NCBI GenBank assembly: GCA_025359405.1
Contig: JANYGD010000001.1
Location: 1 to 32,816, forward strand
Source: Methylotenera sp.
GTDB taxonomy: Bacteria > Pseudomonadota > Gammaproteobacteria > Burkholderiales > Methylophilaceae
DNA length: 32,816 nt
Reading direction: 5' to 3'
Shown here: positions 19,335-29,594 of the stretch, in pieces
Position numbering within the stretch: the stretch's first letter is position 1
Layout: every line of letters begins with the position of its first letter
Program-made: the position numbers and the translations under genes
The notes under the pieces: model-generated
Told to the model about the DNA's origin: nothing
The model's input: only the letters and a program-made list of their open reading frames with translations
Database searches by the model: none

Positions 19335-19565
19335 ATGACAGAACGCAATGTATGTATGGAAGCATTCGAGCGGCTTTGTGAAGAGGTGAATGCGGATAAA
19401 AAGTCAGCGATAGACAAAGCGGATTACTGGCTATTTGAGTTAGGTTTTAGGTCGGCGATTGAAGAGTTGTTGTCTATTGCCGATACAGGTGCGCAAACGC
19501 GACAATTTGTTTCGCCGCGTTTTCAAATGTTGGCAGACAAGATTCTGCAATCTCGCTTGCACTAA
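19335..19565 (+). CDS. Conserved-looking small protein of unknown function downstream of the Fae-family gene
   Basis: 76 residues from ATG 19335; GGAGG at 19325-19329 sits 5 nt upstream, so the TTG at 19323 used in the ORF track is not the start. The protein (MTERNVCMEAFERLCEE...) is mostly helical and acidic with two Cys, no membrane helix and no family I recognise. It lies 66 nt after the Fae-family stop, on the same strand, and ends at a strong hairpin terminator. Ideal SD plus terminator argue for a real gene. Confidence 0.7.
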   Translation: MTERNVCMEAFERLCEEVNADKKSAIDKADYWLFELGFRSAIEELLSIADTGAQTRQFVSPRFQMLADKILQSRLH

Positions 19566-19570
19566 ATAAA

Positions 19571-19597
19571 GGCGACTTAGGTTGCCTTTTTATTTTT
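19571..19597 (+). terminator. Terminator of the Fae/orphan unit, overlapping the mutY 3' end
   Basis: GGCGAC-TTAG-GTTGCC (19571-19586) is a stem with one G-T pair, followed by TTTTTATTTTTT. The mutY stop codon (TTA at 19577-19579 on the plus strand) lies in the hairpin loop, so the two convergent units share this element. Confidence 0.8.
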
Positions 19598-20614
19598 TAA
19601 ACTTAGCAAAATCTTGCGCACTGGTGTGGGTATTGCTGCGCCAATTGCATCATCTAAGCTCAGCCATATAGTACGTGGCTCTTGGGCCAGTGCCTTTTTA
19701 GTTGTGTGAACAAGTTGTGGCTGAATGTGCAATTTAAAGTGCGTAAATGTGTGCGTTAGCTTAGTGAGCGACTCTGCCTTTTGCAGATTAAATTCATCGC
19801 TATTTTCATCAATATTGACTTCTGGAAAACTCCATAACCCACCCCAAATGCCCACCGGTGGGCGCTTTTCTAACATCACTTCATCGCCAATCATAAACAC
19901 CAGCATAGTCGTGCTTTTTTCGGGAATTACTTTGCGAGGTTTAGGCGCTGGCAATTGGTTCACGAGATCTTCTGCAAAAGCTTGGCAACTAGTATTGACA
20001 GGGCAAGTAGCGCATTTTGGCTTGGTGCGGGTGCAAAGTGTTGCACCTAAATCCATCAAGCCTTGCGTGTAAGCAATTGCATCATTGGTTGCGTTTTCAC
20101 GGGCTGCAATTGCCCACAATTGTTGCTCAATTTTTGGTGTGCTTGGCCAACCGGCAATGTTGAAATGTCTTGCAAATACACGCTTCACATTGCCGTCTAA
20201 TATGGGTTGCGGCGCGTTTAAGGCAAAGGTAGAAATGGCGGCGGCGGTAGAACGGCCAATGCCGGGCAAGCTTAAAATATCATCGAATTGGGTAGGAAAA
20301 ACGCCAGAAAATTCGTCCACAATTTTTTGCGCGGCATTGTGCAAATTACGCGCGCGCGAGTAATAACCCAGGCCGCTCCAACTTTGCAAAACCTCTTCTT
20401 GTGTAGCATTTGCAAGCACGGTAATAGTTGGGAAGCGTTGTATAAATTTGGTGTAATAGCCAATAACAGCGGTCACTTGCGTCTGTTGCAGCATAATTTC
20501 AGAAACCCAAATTTCGTATGGATTTTTGGCAAGATTGTGAGTGGGTTGCCAAGGTAAATCGTGGCGTCCGTGCAGCTTTTGCCAAGCAATAATTGCATCA
20601 GCAAAAGTAGCCAT
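19577..20614 (-). CDS. mutY: Adenine DNA glycosylase MutY
   Basis: 345 residues, normal size. The N-terminal helix-hairpin-helix glycosylase domain has WVSEIMLQQTQVTAVI (about 33-48), a hairpin LPGIGRSTAAAI (about 115) and catalytic-region YTQGLMDLGATLCT. The 4Fe-4S cluster is C-x6-C-x2-C-x5-C (CTRTKPKCATCPVNTSC, about 196-212). The C-terminal NUDIX-like 8-oxoG recognition domain follows (about 230-340). It removes A mispaired with 8-oxoG. The start is 2 nt after the asmA stop, so it is translated from the asmA transcript. Confidence 0.96.
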   Translation of the reverse strand: MATFADAIIAWQKLHGRHDLPWQPTHNLAKNPYEIWVSEIMLQQTQVTAVIGYYTKFIQRFPTITVLANATQEEVLQSWSGLGYYSRARNLHNAAQKIVDEFSGVFPTQFDDILSLPGIGRSTAAAISTFALNAPQPILDGNVKRVFARHFNIAGWPSTPKIEQQLWAIAARENATNDAIAYTQGLMDLGATLCTRTKPKCATCPVNTSCQAFAEDLVNQLPAPKPRKVIPEKSTTMLVFMIGDEVMLEKRPPVGIWGGLWSFPEVNIDENSDEFNLQKAESLTKLTHTFTHFKLHIQPQLVHTTKKALAQEPRTIWLSLDDAIGAAIPTPVRKILLSLKNKKAT

Positions 20615-20616
20615 AT

Positions 20617-23600
20617 TTAGAATTTAAGTAATTTTTTAAGTTTTGCCGCAGCCTTATCTTTGGCTTGGTCTTCTAGTGATTTTGGCGGTTCAGCTGTTGC
20701 GGCAGGTTGTGCGCTTGTATCCGTAGGTGCGGCTGGAGCAGCTGTGGGTGCTGTAGCGTCCGCAGGTTTGTTCTTACCTAATAAACCTTTTATTGCATCC
20801 ACTTTATCGCCGCCGCCAATCAGTTCCTTTACCGCAGCGCCCTTTTCGCCACCTACTTTATCGAGTAATTTTGATTGCGCCAATGCAGTACCAATTGCGG
20901 TAAAGTCCATACCGTATTTAGGGTCTGAGAAGGTGCCTGTAATTTTTACAGGAATCGTTATCCCACTCAAATTATCTAGCTCCGCACCACCTTGGCCTTT
21001 AAGTGATTTCACAACAGTAGGTTTGGCGAGATAGTTAATTCTCTCGTTACCAATGTCTATATCACCGTGGCTATCGCCTTTGGCGAGGCGCAATACAGGC
21101 GCTTTCATGGCTAAATCTTCGTTGTGCGCAACACCGTTTTTAATGTCAAAAGCAGCTGTGAGTTCGCTAAAATCGGTTTTTTTGGTTTTATCGGCATTTG
21201 CGTCTTTGGTTTTAAATACGTTCACTTTACTTTTTAGGTCACGAATACTACCCGCAATATCCACGCCCTTTAGCGCGCCATCTGCCAAGTTAAGTGAGGC
21301 GTTGCCAAGCAAGCCTCTTTTAAGCGCGCCAACGCTATTGCCCTGTGTGGTCACGTCCACATTCACGGTGCCAGTACCAGAGAGCATGTCGTTATGAATG
21401 GCATCTACCAGTAGCGGCCCAACAGAAACGCCTTTCATGCTTTGTTTAAAGGTGATACTGGGCGTGGTGCGCGCATCTACCTTGAGTACGCCACCCATGC
21501 TGCCTTGATATAAATTGGCAGAAAATGGAGATAGTGTTGCAATGCCCCCGCCTGCCTTTAAGCCCAAGTTCACGTTTTCAGTTTTAACATTAGCGAGTTT
21601 AAGCCAGCCAATTTTGGCCTCGCCCGTGGCATTCAACTTTTTTAGCGCGCTCAAATCAATAGGCGTGTCACCAGTGCTTTTTGCGCTACTTTTGGTGATG
21701 TATTTATCAGCGTCTAACTTATCAATTTTTATATCGAAATTATAAGCAGGGTTGCTAAATTGGCTAATGCCCAAATTAGCATTGATTTGACTGTCATCCA
21801 CTTTGGCGATAAGCGGATTTAAGCTCAATTTTTGGCCGTCCGCTTTTAAACCGGCTTTAAGGTTGGATATTTGATATTTGTCGTATTTCAAGCTGCCAAT
21901 GCGCAAATCGCCGTCGACCAGCAATGTTTTAAGCCCCTCCAAGCTTGTGGGCTTATCACTTTTTTGTGCTCCACTGCTAGCGCTCATGTATTTATTGGCG
22001 TCTAGCTGGTCAACATCTAAGTCAAACAAAAATTTAGGTTTGGCAAACTGTGTAATGCCGAAGCTACCTTTTACTTGGCTATCATCAATCTTGGCACTCA
22101 GCGGGTTCAGGCTTAGTTTTTCACCATCACCTTTTAAGTTGATATTGACGTTGCTGGCTCTAGTTTTGCCATATTTCAGGTTGCCAATACGAATTGTGCC
22201 GTCGGCATTTAAGGCTTTTAGTGCGCTTAAATCGAGTGGCTTGTTACTGGCCTCTTTTTGAGCGGGCGCAGGGGTGATGTATTTGTCTACATCCACGTTA
22301 TCAATATCTAAATCAAAGGTATAGAGCGGTTTGGCGAAATGGCTAATGCCAACATTGCCTTTAATTTGGCTGTCGTCCACTTTTACATTGAGGCCGCTCA
22401 GCGCCAGTTTATCGCCATCGGCTTTAATGCCAACATTTAAGCCAGACACATGATATTTTTCATATATCAAACTACCTACGCTGAGTTTGCCATCCAACGT
22501 CATATTTTTTAGCACAGACATATCGGCAGGCTTTCCGCTGCTTTTGGTAGAGGTACTAGATTTTCCAAGTAGTTTGTTTAAATCTAATTTATCGGCATTT
22601 AAGTTAAATTTGATATTCGCTTTTTTAAAGCCAGTCACTGCAATATCGCCTGTAAGCTTGGTTTCAGCTATGTTTAAGTTAAATTTGCTGTTAGCTGTTT
22701 CATTTTTAAGGTCGGTATGCGCACCCAAATTAAAGGTGCCTTTCATGCCACCATTGGGCAAGCTCGGGTCTTTAATATCTAAATTACCCGCGAGTTTTGG
22801 TATATCAAAAATCAAGTTCTCAATACTGCCGCTAAATGGTGATGAAAACGTACCAGTTACCGTGCGCTTACCTTGCACGGCGGATAAATCGCCAGTAATG
22901 CCGCTACTTTGTAATGCTTTGGGCGAGCCTTTCATGTCCGCCAACACCATATTGGCTTTGAAAATGTCGCCGCCCTTTTCTTGGCCAATGCTCATCGTTA
23001 CTTTTTTGCTAGTCACTTCGTCTTTTAGAATAGTGAGTGCAGGCGCACTTAAATCGATGCTTTGTTTAGCGTCACCAAAATTGCCAGAAGCGACCAATTT
23101 TAAGCCATCAATCAAAAATTCTTTTTGCTCAGGTTTAGCATCCATATCACCGCTTGCAACAATATCCATGCCTTTGCCGCTCAGCATGTCGCCCACAATG
23201 TGGCTATCTAAGCCTTTCACCTTAAAGTGCTTGGTTTTAGGGTCAACCAAAAAATTGCCTTTAAGATTCACATTGGCGGCAGTTTCCGGCTTGTTTGATG
23301 TCAGTGTAAAATTGGTATCTAAATCAACCGGTTCTGCCAAGGCGATATGGCCGGACTGCAGATTGAGCTTGGTGATGTTGTAATTCGCGTCGGCGGCTTC
23401 ATCTGTGTATTTCACTTCAGAATTGCTAATATTTACGCCGTCAATATCAAATTTAATCTTAGACTCTTCTTTGCTCAATAGATCATCAAAGTTAAAGGTG
23501 CCGTCTTTGTATTTCACCACATTGGCTTTGGCGCCATCCACATAAACGGTATCAACCACCAGCTCTTTTTTAAGCAAAGGCATCACCGCTAAAGCCACTT

Positions 23601-23868
23601 TTACACTTTCGACTGAGGCGAACTCTTTGTCTGAATTGTGTTCTGAAATGGAAAGTTTTCCAAGATTGGCGCCTATTTTGGGCCAGTAGCTTAGTTTGAT
23701 GTCACCATTGATATGCAGCGTGCGTTCTTTTTTATCTTTAACTAATTTAACGATTTCGTCTTTATAGTCATTGGGGTTGAAGGTGGCGGCAAAATAACTT
23801 ACCACCAACAGCATCAAAACAATAATGCCAGCAATGCTGTAAAGCGCGTATTTAATAAGTTTTGACAT
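20617..23868 (-). CDS. AsmA family envelope protein with internally amplified modules
   Basis: 1083 residues, long for AsmA. One N-terminal transmembrane helix (about 8-30), then an AsmA N-terminal domain (about 1-150, with the FNPNDYKDEI motif typical of the family). A long periplasmic beta-rich rod follows. Residues 450-546, 547-642 and 643-738 are three tandem 96-97 residue repeats with a degenerate fourth from 739. The AsmA_2-like C-terminal domain (about 740-1000) and a low-complexity Ala/Pro/Thr-rich, then Lys-rich tail end the protein. AsmA/TamB-type proteins are proposed to bridge the periplasm for phospholipid transport. mutY follows by 2 nt. Confidence 0.9.
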   Translation of the reverse strand: MSKLIKYALYSIAGIIVLMLLVVSYFAATFNPNDYKDEIVKLVKDKKERTLHINGDIKLSYWPKIGANLGKLSISEHNSDKEFASVESVKVALAVMPLLKKELVVDTVYVDGAKANVVKYKDGTFNFDDLLSKEESKIKFDIDGVNISNSEVKYTDEAADANYNITKLNLQSGHIALAEPVDLDTNFTLTSNKPETAANVNLKGNFLVDPKTKHFKVKGLDSHIVGDMLSGKGMDIVASGDMDAKPEQKEFLIDGLKLVASGNFGDAKQSIDLSAPALTILKDEVTSKKVTMSIGQEKGGDIFKANMVLADMKGSPKALQSSGITGDLSAVQGKRTVTGTFSSPFSGSIENLIFDIPKLAGNLDIKDPSLPNGGMKGTFNLGAHTDLKNETANSKFNLNIAETKLTGDIAVTGFKKANIKFNLNADKLDLNKLLGKSSTSTKSSGKPADMSVLKNMTLDGKLSVGSLIYEKYHVSGLNVGIKADGDKLALSGLNVKVDDSQIKGNVGISHFAKPLYTFDLDIDNVDVDKYITPAPAQKEASNKPLDLSALKALNADGTIRIGNLKYGKTRASNVNINLKGDGEKLSLNPLSAKIDDSQVKGSFGITQFAKPKFLFDLDVDQLDANKYMSASSGAQKSDKPTSLEGLKTLLVDGDLRIGSLKYDKYQISNLKAGLKADGQKLSLNPLIAKVDDSQINANLGISQFSNPAYNFDIKIDKLDADKYITKSSAKSTGDTPIDLSALKKLNATGEAKIGWLKLANVKTENVNLGLKAGGGIATLSPFSANLYQGSMGGVLKVDARTTPSITFKQSMKGVSVGPLLVDAIHNDMLSGTGTVNVDVTTQGNSVGALKRGLLGNASLNLADGALKGVDIAGSIRDLKSKVNVFKTKDANADKTKKTDFSELTAAFDIKNGVAHNEDLAMKAPVLRLAKGDSHGDIDIGNERINYLAKPTVVKSLKGQGGAELDNLSGITIPVKITGTFSDPKYGMDFTAIGTALAQSKLLDKVGGEKGAAVKELIGGGDKVDAIKGLLGKNKPADATAPTAAPAAPTDTSAQPAATAEPPKSLEDQAKDKAAAKLKKLLKF
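21469..22521 (-). repeat. Tandem protein-coding repeats inside the AsmA gene (three full, one degenerate copy)
   Basis: Period is 96-97 codons. Copy 1 covers 22231-22521, copy 2 covers 21943-22230, copy 3 covers 21655-21942, and a degenerate fourth starts at 21654. Shared landmarks are a (I/V)G-L-(I/K)Y strand, K.DG.KL.L, a (K/A)(V/I)DDSQ(I/V) block, a (G/S)(I)(S/T)(Q/H)F(A/S)(K/N)P segment and a D(A/V)(D/N)KY(I/M) end. A partial match of the last segment also precedes copy 1 (LNADKLDLNKLLGK). Confidence 0.85.
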
Positions 23869-23958
23869 ATTATTTCTCTCTGCGAGATAGCTATTAATTG
23901 TATTCTAAGTCAATCAACATAGGATTTACAGCTTAGTAGATAGTTCAAAGCTCTATCA

Positions 23959-24756
23959 TCACCAAAAATACAGAAACACCGCCACACCAAAAACAATGCG
24001 ATACCAAGCGAAGCCAGTAAAGTCATGTTTTGCCACGTAGCGAATGAATATTTTAATGACCAATAGTGCCGATATAAATGCGGTAATAAAGCCAACTGCA
24101 AACAGATCAAAATCTTGCCAGGAAAGCAGATTGCGATAAGAAACCATTTCAAATGCAGTTGCTGCAAACATAATCGGGATCGCCAGAAAAAAAGAAAATT
24201 CTGTGGCGGCTTGGCGCGATAAGCCAAATATAACACCACCTAAAATGGTTGCGCCAGAACGAGATACGCCAGGGATAAGCGCTAGTGTTTGCGCAAAACC
24301 AATTTTAAGCGCGTGCTTCCAATCCATGTTATTGACTGTTGTGGTATCGGCTTGTGGCGCAAATCGTTCAATAATTAAAATGGTAATTCCGCCTAGAATC
24401 AATGTACATGCAACCGTGAGTGGTTTGAAAAGATAATCATTAATTTGATGGTGAAATGTTAGCCCGAGCACAGCGGCAGGTAAAAAAGCCAGCGTTAGAT
24501 TTATTAAAAGTCGTTGTGATGTTTTTTCGCTAAAGGCAGTGACAGTCACGTGGCCGATTTTGGCGCGATACTCCCAGCACACTGCAAGTATCGCTCCGAG
24601 CTGAATCACGATCTCGAACACCTTGCCTTTTTCATCGTTAAAATTGAGTAAATCGCCTGCGATAATTAAATGCCCGGTACTACTAATGGGTAAAAATTCT
24701 GTTACGCCTTCAACCAGCCCTAAAATAAAGGCTTTTAATAGTAGTATTAAATCCAT
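23959..24756 (-). CDS. uppP: Undecaprenyl-diphosphatase UppP (BacA type)
   Basis: 265 residues, multi-pass membrane protein. The two family signatures are VEGVTEFLPISSTGHL (about residues 15-30) and PGVSRSGATI (about 159-168, phosphate-binding). It dephosphorylates undecaprenyl diphosphate to recycle the lipid carrier for peptidoglycan, and confers bacitracin tolerance when abundant. No good SD is visible. It precedes asmA by 90 nt on the same strand and follows the yidB-like gene after a terminator. Confidence 0.96.
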   Translation of the reverse strand: MDLILLLKAFILGLVEGVTEFLPISSTGHLIIAGDLLNFNDEKGKVFEIVIQLGAILAVCWEYRAKIGHVTVTAFSEKTSQRLLINLTLAFLPAAVLGLTFHHQINDYLFKPLTVACTLILGGITILIIERFAPQADTTTVNNMDWKHALKIGFAQTLALIPGVSRSGATILGGVIFGLSRQAATEFSFFLAIPIMFAATAFEMVSYRNLLSWQDFDLFAVGFITAFISALLVIKIFIRYVAKHDFTGFAWYRIVFGVAVFLYFW

Positions 24757-24774
24757 ATATTTATTTTAACAGTT

Positions 24775-24812
24775 TATAAAAAATTAAAGGGCAACAATGC
24801 GCCCTTATTTTT
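24775..24812 (-). terminator. Terminator after the YidB-like gene
   Basis: AAGGGC-8 nt-GCCCTT (24787-24806) is a 6-bp stem. On the minus strand it is followed by TAATTTTTT. The plus side also ends in TATTTTTG, so it could work both ways. Confidence 0.75.
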
Positions 24813-24828
24813 GTGATGTATAGTGATA

Positions 24829-25218
24829 TTATTTAAACATACCCAATACGGTTGAAAGCATATTACCAGAATCGGCCGTAACCTCACCGTGTGGTGTCAT
24901 TTTATCTATTACAGCCGGCAAATGTTGTGCAATTTGCGCGCTCAAAGTTTCGGGTGAAATGCCAAATTTAGCGGCCATTTCAGCGATAGCACCACTGCCC
25001 AAAACGCTAGAAATTTGGTCGGCAGAAATAGGTAAATTTTCACCTTTTCCAACCCAAGATGCGGCCACATCGCCCAAACCACCCGCTTTAAATTTTTCTA
25101 AAACGCCAGCTAAACCGCCATTTTGGTTAAACATTTCCGTAGCCATTTGCGCCATTCCACCTTGCTGTCCACCAAGTTTCCCCAAAACCGCACCTGCTAC
25201 ACTGTCTAATAAACCCAT
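24829..25218 (-). CDS. YidB family (DUF937) protein
   Basis: 129 residues, Gly/Ala-rich. The N-terminus MGLLDSVAGAVLGKLGGQ and the GVLEKFKAGGLGDVAASWVGKGENLPIS block match the YidB/DUF937 family. The C-terminal part (LGSGAIAEMAAKFGISPETLSAQIAQHLPAVIDKMTPHG) is the other conserved piece. No signal peptide or membrane helix is evident. Function is not established. An SD AAGGAT precedes the ATG. It is closed by its own hairpin terminator. Confidence 0.85.
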   Translation of the reverse strand: MGLLDSVAGAVLGKLGGQQGGMAQMATEMFNQNGGLAGVLEKFKAGGLGDVAASWVGKGENLPISADQISSVLGSGAIAEMAAKFGISPETLSAQIAQHLPAVIDKMTPHGEVTADSGNMLSTVLGMFK

Positions 25219-25268
25219 GATTTATCCTTAAATTAAATTAATAAAAATTGCTGGACCGATAGCGTATC

Positions 25269-26474
25269 TCAAAAACGTTCATTGTTGCGCAAATATCGCC
25301 ATTGCCCAACTGGTAATTTACCTAAATTTACACTGCCAATGCGGACACGTTTTAGACCAACCACCCGTAAACCCACCATTTCGCACATACGGCGGATTTG
25401 GCGCTTTTTGCCTTCGCGCAACACAAAACGTAATTGGTCTTCATTCTGCCAGCTCACTTTGGCTGGTTTGAGTCTTTCGCCATCTAAGCTTAGGCCATGA
25501 TTTAAGCGCTGTAAATCGGCATCAGACAATGTGCCCTCTACCCGCACCAAATATTCTTTTTCAACGGATGAGTCTTCACCAATCAAATGACGCGCAACAC
25601 GACCATCCTGTGTAAGTACTAACAAACCTGTCGAGTCAATATCCAAGCGCCCTGCTGGTGCTAGGCCATGCAAAAACCCACGTTGAAACTCCTTGGCATT
25701 ATAATCATTCAACTCAGGGTCATCTAGCCATTCGTTATCGGGGTGCACCAACACAATCGCAGGTTGGTAACCATCTTCTGCCTGTCCACTCACATAACCC
25801 ACAGGCTTATGCAGCAAAATCGTCACTTGCTCTGCTTGTTGCTCGTAAGCATAACCACTAATAATAATCTCGGCATCTGGTTTAATGCGTGTACCCAGCG
25901 TATCCATAATTATGCCATCTACTTTTACCCAGCCGTTAATAATCCATTCATCCGCTTCACGGCGCGAGCAGATTCCGCGCTCTGCCATCACTTTAGACAA
26001 GCGCGGCTGCTCTACATTAACAGGCGATGATTTATAAGCCGCTTTCGCCGCCGCACCATATTGAGGACTAGCAACAGAGTCGTAACCATCTCGTACCTTA
26101 CCTCCCCGTCGTGGCGCTTGGCGGTATTGTGGTTCATCTCTATTAGGTCTTAGCGTGGTACGCGTATCAATGCCTGCGGGCTTGGCGCGTTTTACCTCTA
26201 CAGGCTCTGAACTAAATTCGCTTCTTAGCTCACTTCTAAGAGCTCTATTTGCAGCTGGCTTATTTTCAGTAGATTTGCTTTCAATCGCCGGCTCTACAAA
26301 AGGATCGCCATGTGCCTTGCCATCAAAACGATGATTGCGCTGAGAGGTAGCAGGTATAGTCTTTGGCAGCGCAACACTGCGGTCGCGCCTTGACGGATCG
26401 GCGCGGCGAATAGGTGATTTGGCCATGCTAGGCGTTGCGCCAGTTTTATCTTTATTAATTTTTAAGGTTGCCAT
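25269..26474 (-). CDS. RsuA/RluF-family rRNA pseudouridine synthase with long basic N-terminal extension
   Basis: 401 residues. The first 150 or so are disordered, rich in Arg/Lys/Pro/Ser. An S4 RNA-binding domain follows (about 155-200, [21 protein letters not shown]), then the catalytic domain with the Asp in [14 protein letters not shown] (about 275-288), EKEYLVRV and [15 protein letters not shown] near the C-terminus. Order and motifs are those of 23S rRNA pseudouridine synthases of the RluF/RluB/RluE group; I favour RluF-like but cannot prove the target uridine. Related enzymes in other bacteria also carry extensions, though often at the C-terminus. It follows thiC by 39 nt. Confidence 0.9.
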   Translation of the reverse strand: MATLKINKDKTGATPSMAKSPIRRADPSRRDRSVALPKTIPATSQRNHRFDGKAHGDPFVEPAIESKSTENKPAANRALRSELRSEFSSEPVEVKRAKPAGIDTRTTLRPNRDEPQYRQAPRRGGKVRDGYDSVASPQYGAAAKAAYKSSPVNVEQPRLSKVMAERGICSRREADEWIINGWVKVDGIIMDTLGTRIKPDAEIIISGYAYEQQAEQVTILLHKPVGYVSGQAEDGYQPAIVLVHPDNEWLDDPELNDYNAKEFQRGFLHGLAPAGRLDIDSTGLLVLTQDGRVARHLIGEDSSVEKEYLVRVEGTLSDADLQRLNHGLSLDGERLKPAKVSWQNEDQLRFVLREGKKRQIRRMCEMVGLRVVGLKRVRIGSVNLGKLPVGQWRYLRNNERF

Positions 26475-26513
26475 AAGGCTGTCAAAAAGCTGGGTTTAAA
26501 AAATAATTAAACA

Positions 26514-28427
<1,914 letters not shown>

Positions 28428-28436
28428 AAGCATGAA

Positions 28437-28533
28437 GGCGCTTCCCTACGGCGGCATGACCCGCATCAGGTTCGAAGGGTGATTCTCACTGCCTTAACTG
28501 TAAATCTTTCAGAAAAAGCAGACCCCTAGCAAT
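28437..28533 (-). promoter_or_regulatory. TPP riboswitch (THI element) upstream of thiC
   Basis: On the minus strand the leader contains AGGGGTCTGC, then GTGAGAATCACCCTTCGAAC, CTGATGCGGGTCATGCCG and GTAGGGAAG, the conserved TPP-aptamer core in the right order. The usual CTGAGA pyrimidine-sensor box reads GTGAGA here, with its first base changed. It lies 40 nt upstream of the thiC ATG. Confidence 0.93.
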
Positions 28534-28539
28534 GCACAG

Positions 28540-28568
28540 AATCTACGCGAAATCGACTAAAAATGCAA
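28540..28568 (-). promoter_or_regulatory. Possible thiC promoter
   Basis: Minus strand: TTGCAT (28563-28568), 17-bp spacer, TAGATT (28540-28545). The -10 matches 4 of 6 and the -35 only 3 of 6. It would start transcription just before the riboswitch. A 7-bp inverted repeat AGCATTT/AAATGCT (28572-28591) lies directly upstream. Confidence 0.4.
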
Positions 28569-28698
28569 GAAAGCATTTCGAAATAAATGCTAAAAAAGTG
28601 CGATTAAGATCTTAAAATTTTAGGTATTTTTAATAAAAAATGTTATAAATACACTAAACTACATAAATATTTATGCAACTCTAACTTAGGCTTAACTT

Positions 28699-28839
28699 AT
28701 GGTACTCATTGCAATTTATTACGCGCTGGCGATTGCGGTACTCACCCTTCATTTCACGGGACATCTTGAGCGTTGGAACATGGAGTGGTTGGTGTTTGTA
28801 TTTGCATTAACGGTATTCCCTGCTGTTCTGTACCTTTAA
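28699..28839 (+). CDS. Small hydrophobic membrane protein (46 aa)
   Basis: ATG at 28699, TAA at 28837, too short for the ORF track. The protein has two hydrophobic stretches, VLIAIYYALAIAVLTL and WLVFVFALTVFPAVLYL, separated by a short polar turn FTGHLERWNME, so it could form a two-helix hairpin. I recognise no family. A strong hairpin terminator follows 16 nt after the stop, supporting a real transcript. The SD is weak (TTAGG 10 nt upstream). It lies in the otherwise gene-free 510 bp between the thiC riboswitch and the DUF1003 gene. Confidence 0.55.
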   Translation: MVLIAIYYALAIAVLTLHFTGHLERWNMEWLVFVFALTVFPAVLYL

Positions 28840-28855
28840 TTTCTACCCAACTTTT

Positions 28856-28893
28856 AAAAGCGATGTTTGCACTAATGGCAGCATCGCTTTTTG
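28856..28893 (+). terminator. Terminator after the 46-aa membrane ORF
   Basis: AAAAGCGATG (28856-28865) pairs with CATCGCTTTT (28883-28892), a 10-bp stem whose loop has an extra GC/GC pairing possibility, followed by a T at the start of TGTCTAATTTT. Confidence 0.75.
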
Positions 28894-29003
28894 TCTAATT
28901 TTCATTTAATCTTTGTTGCTTATCTGCTATTTTGTTTGCGTATCGTCAATGCATTGCTCCGTAATATATAAACTTAATTAATCGAACAATGTCCTAATTT
29001 GCA

Positions 29004-29025
29004 ATAAAAAACTTCGAACTATAAT
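29004..29025 (+). promoter_or_regulatory. Promoter of the DUF1003-EamA pair
   Basis: A perfect -10 TATAAT lies at 29020-29025. The best -35 candidates (TTTGCA or TTGCAA ending near 29004) give a short 15-16 bp spacer. The start codon lies 17 nt after the -10. Confidence 0.5.
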
Positions 29026-29042
29026 TACAATTTTTGGAATAA

Positions 29043-29579
29043 ATGAACATGGCAAAATCCTCAACTAAAAAGGTAAAAAAGCTTTCTGAAAAAACTTGGA
29101 GCGAGCTCTCTAAAGCTGAGCGTGAAGAGATAGCCGAAATGCTTCTGCACATGGATAGTGTGCGTGACGTTAACGAAGAATACGTTGAGCAGAGAACCTT
29201 TGGGCAGCGCGCGGCTGATGGTGTTGCTAGAGTGGCAGGTTCTTGGTCTTTTATTATTATATTTATTTTGTGGTTGCTGGTTTGGGCGTATCTCAACACA
29301 GAAGTGCTTGGCCCTCGTAAAGAAGCATTTGACCCATATCCCTACGTTTTCCTTAACTTAATACTTTCTATGCTGGCTGCGGTGCAAGCACCTATTATTA
29401 TGATGTCGCAAAACCGCCAAAGTGCGCGTGATAGGCTAGATGCGGAAATTGACCACGAGGTGAATCTGCGTGCAGAACTAGCGATTCATAGTTTAGATGA
29501 GCGCATAGAAGCATTAGAACAAAAGTTAGATGAAGTAAAATTGCTGATTTTAGCAGACCAAAAACAACTAGTTCATTGA
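29043..29579 (+). CDS. DUF1003 domain membrane protein
   Basis: 178 residues. A basic N-terminus, then two transmembrane helices (about 68-84 and 102-122) joined by a loop with the family pattern NTEVLGPRKEAFDPYPYVFLNL, the MMSQNRQSARDR segment, and a C-terminal coiled coil (about 145-175, LDERIEALEQKLDEVK). This matches DUF1003, whose function is unknown. An SD-like GGAA precedes the ATG (MNM); the second ATG 6 nt later is an alternative. EamA follows after 15 nt, so the two are probably co-transcribed. Confidence 0.88.
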   Translation: MNMAKSSTKKVKKLSEKTWSELSKAEREEIAEMLLHMDSVRDVNEEYVEQRTFGQRAADGVARVAGSWSFIIIFILWLLVWAYLNTEVLGPRKEAFDPYPYVFLNLILSMLAAVQAPIIMMSQNRQSARDRLDAEIDHEVNLRAELAIHSLDERIEALEQKLDEVKLLILADQKQLVH

Positions 29580-29594
29580 ATGAATTGAGAAAAA

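Noticed and set aside
22487-23383. 298-aa plus-strand ORF inside the AsmA gene, and other plus-strand ORFs there
   Set aside because: They mirror the minus-strand AsmA frame; their Ser/Pro/Leu-rich translations are typical antisense shadows with no family motif.
28572-28591. AGCATTT/AAATGCT inverted repeat upstream of thiC considered as a terminator
   Set aside because: No T-run follows on either strand; it may be an operator or chance.
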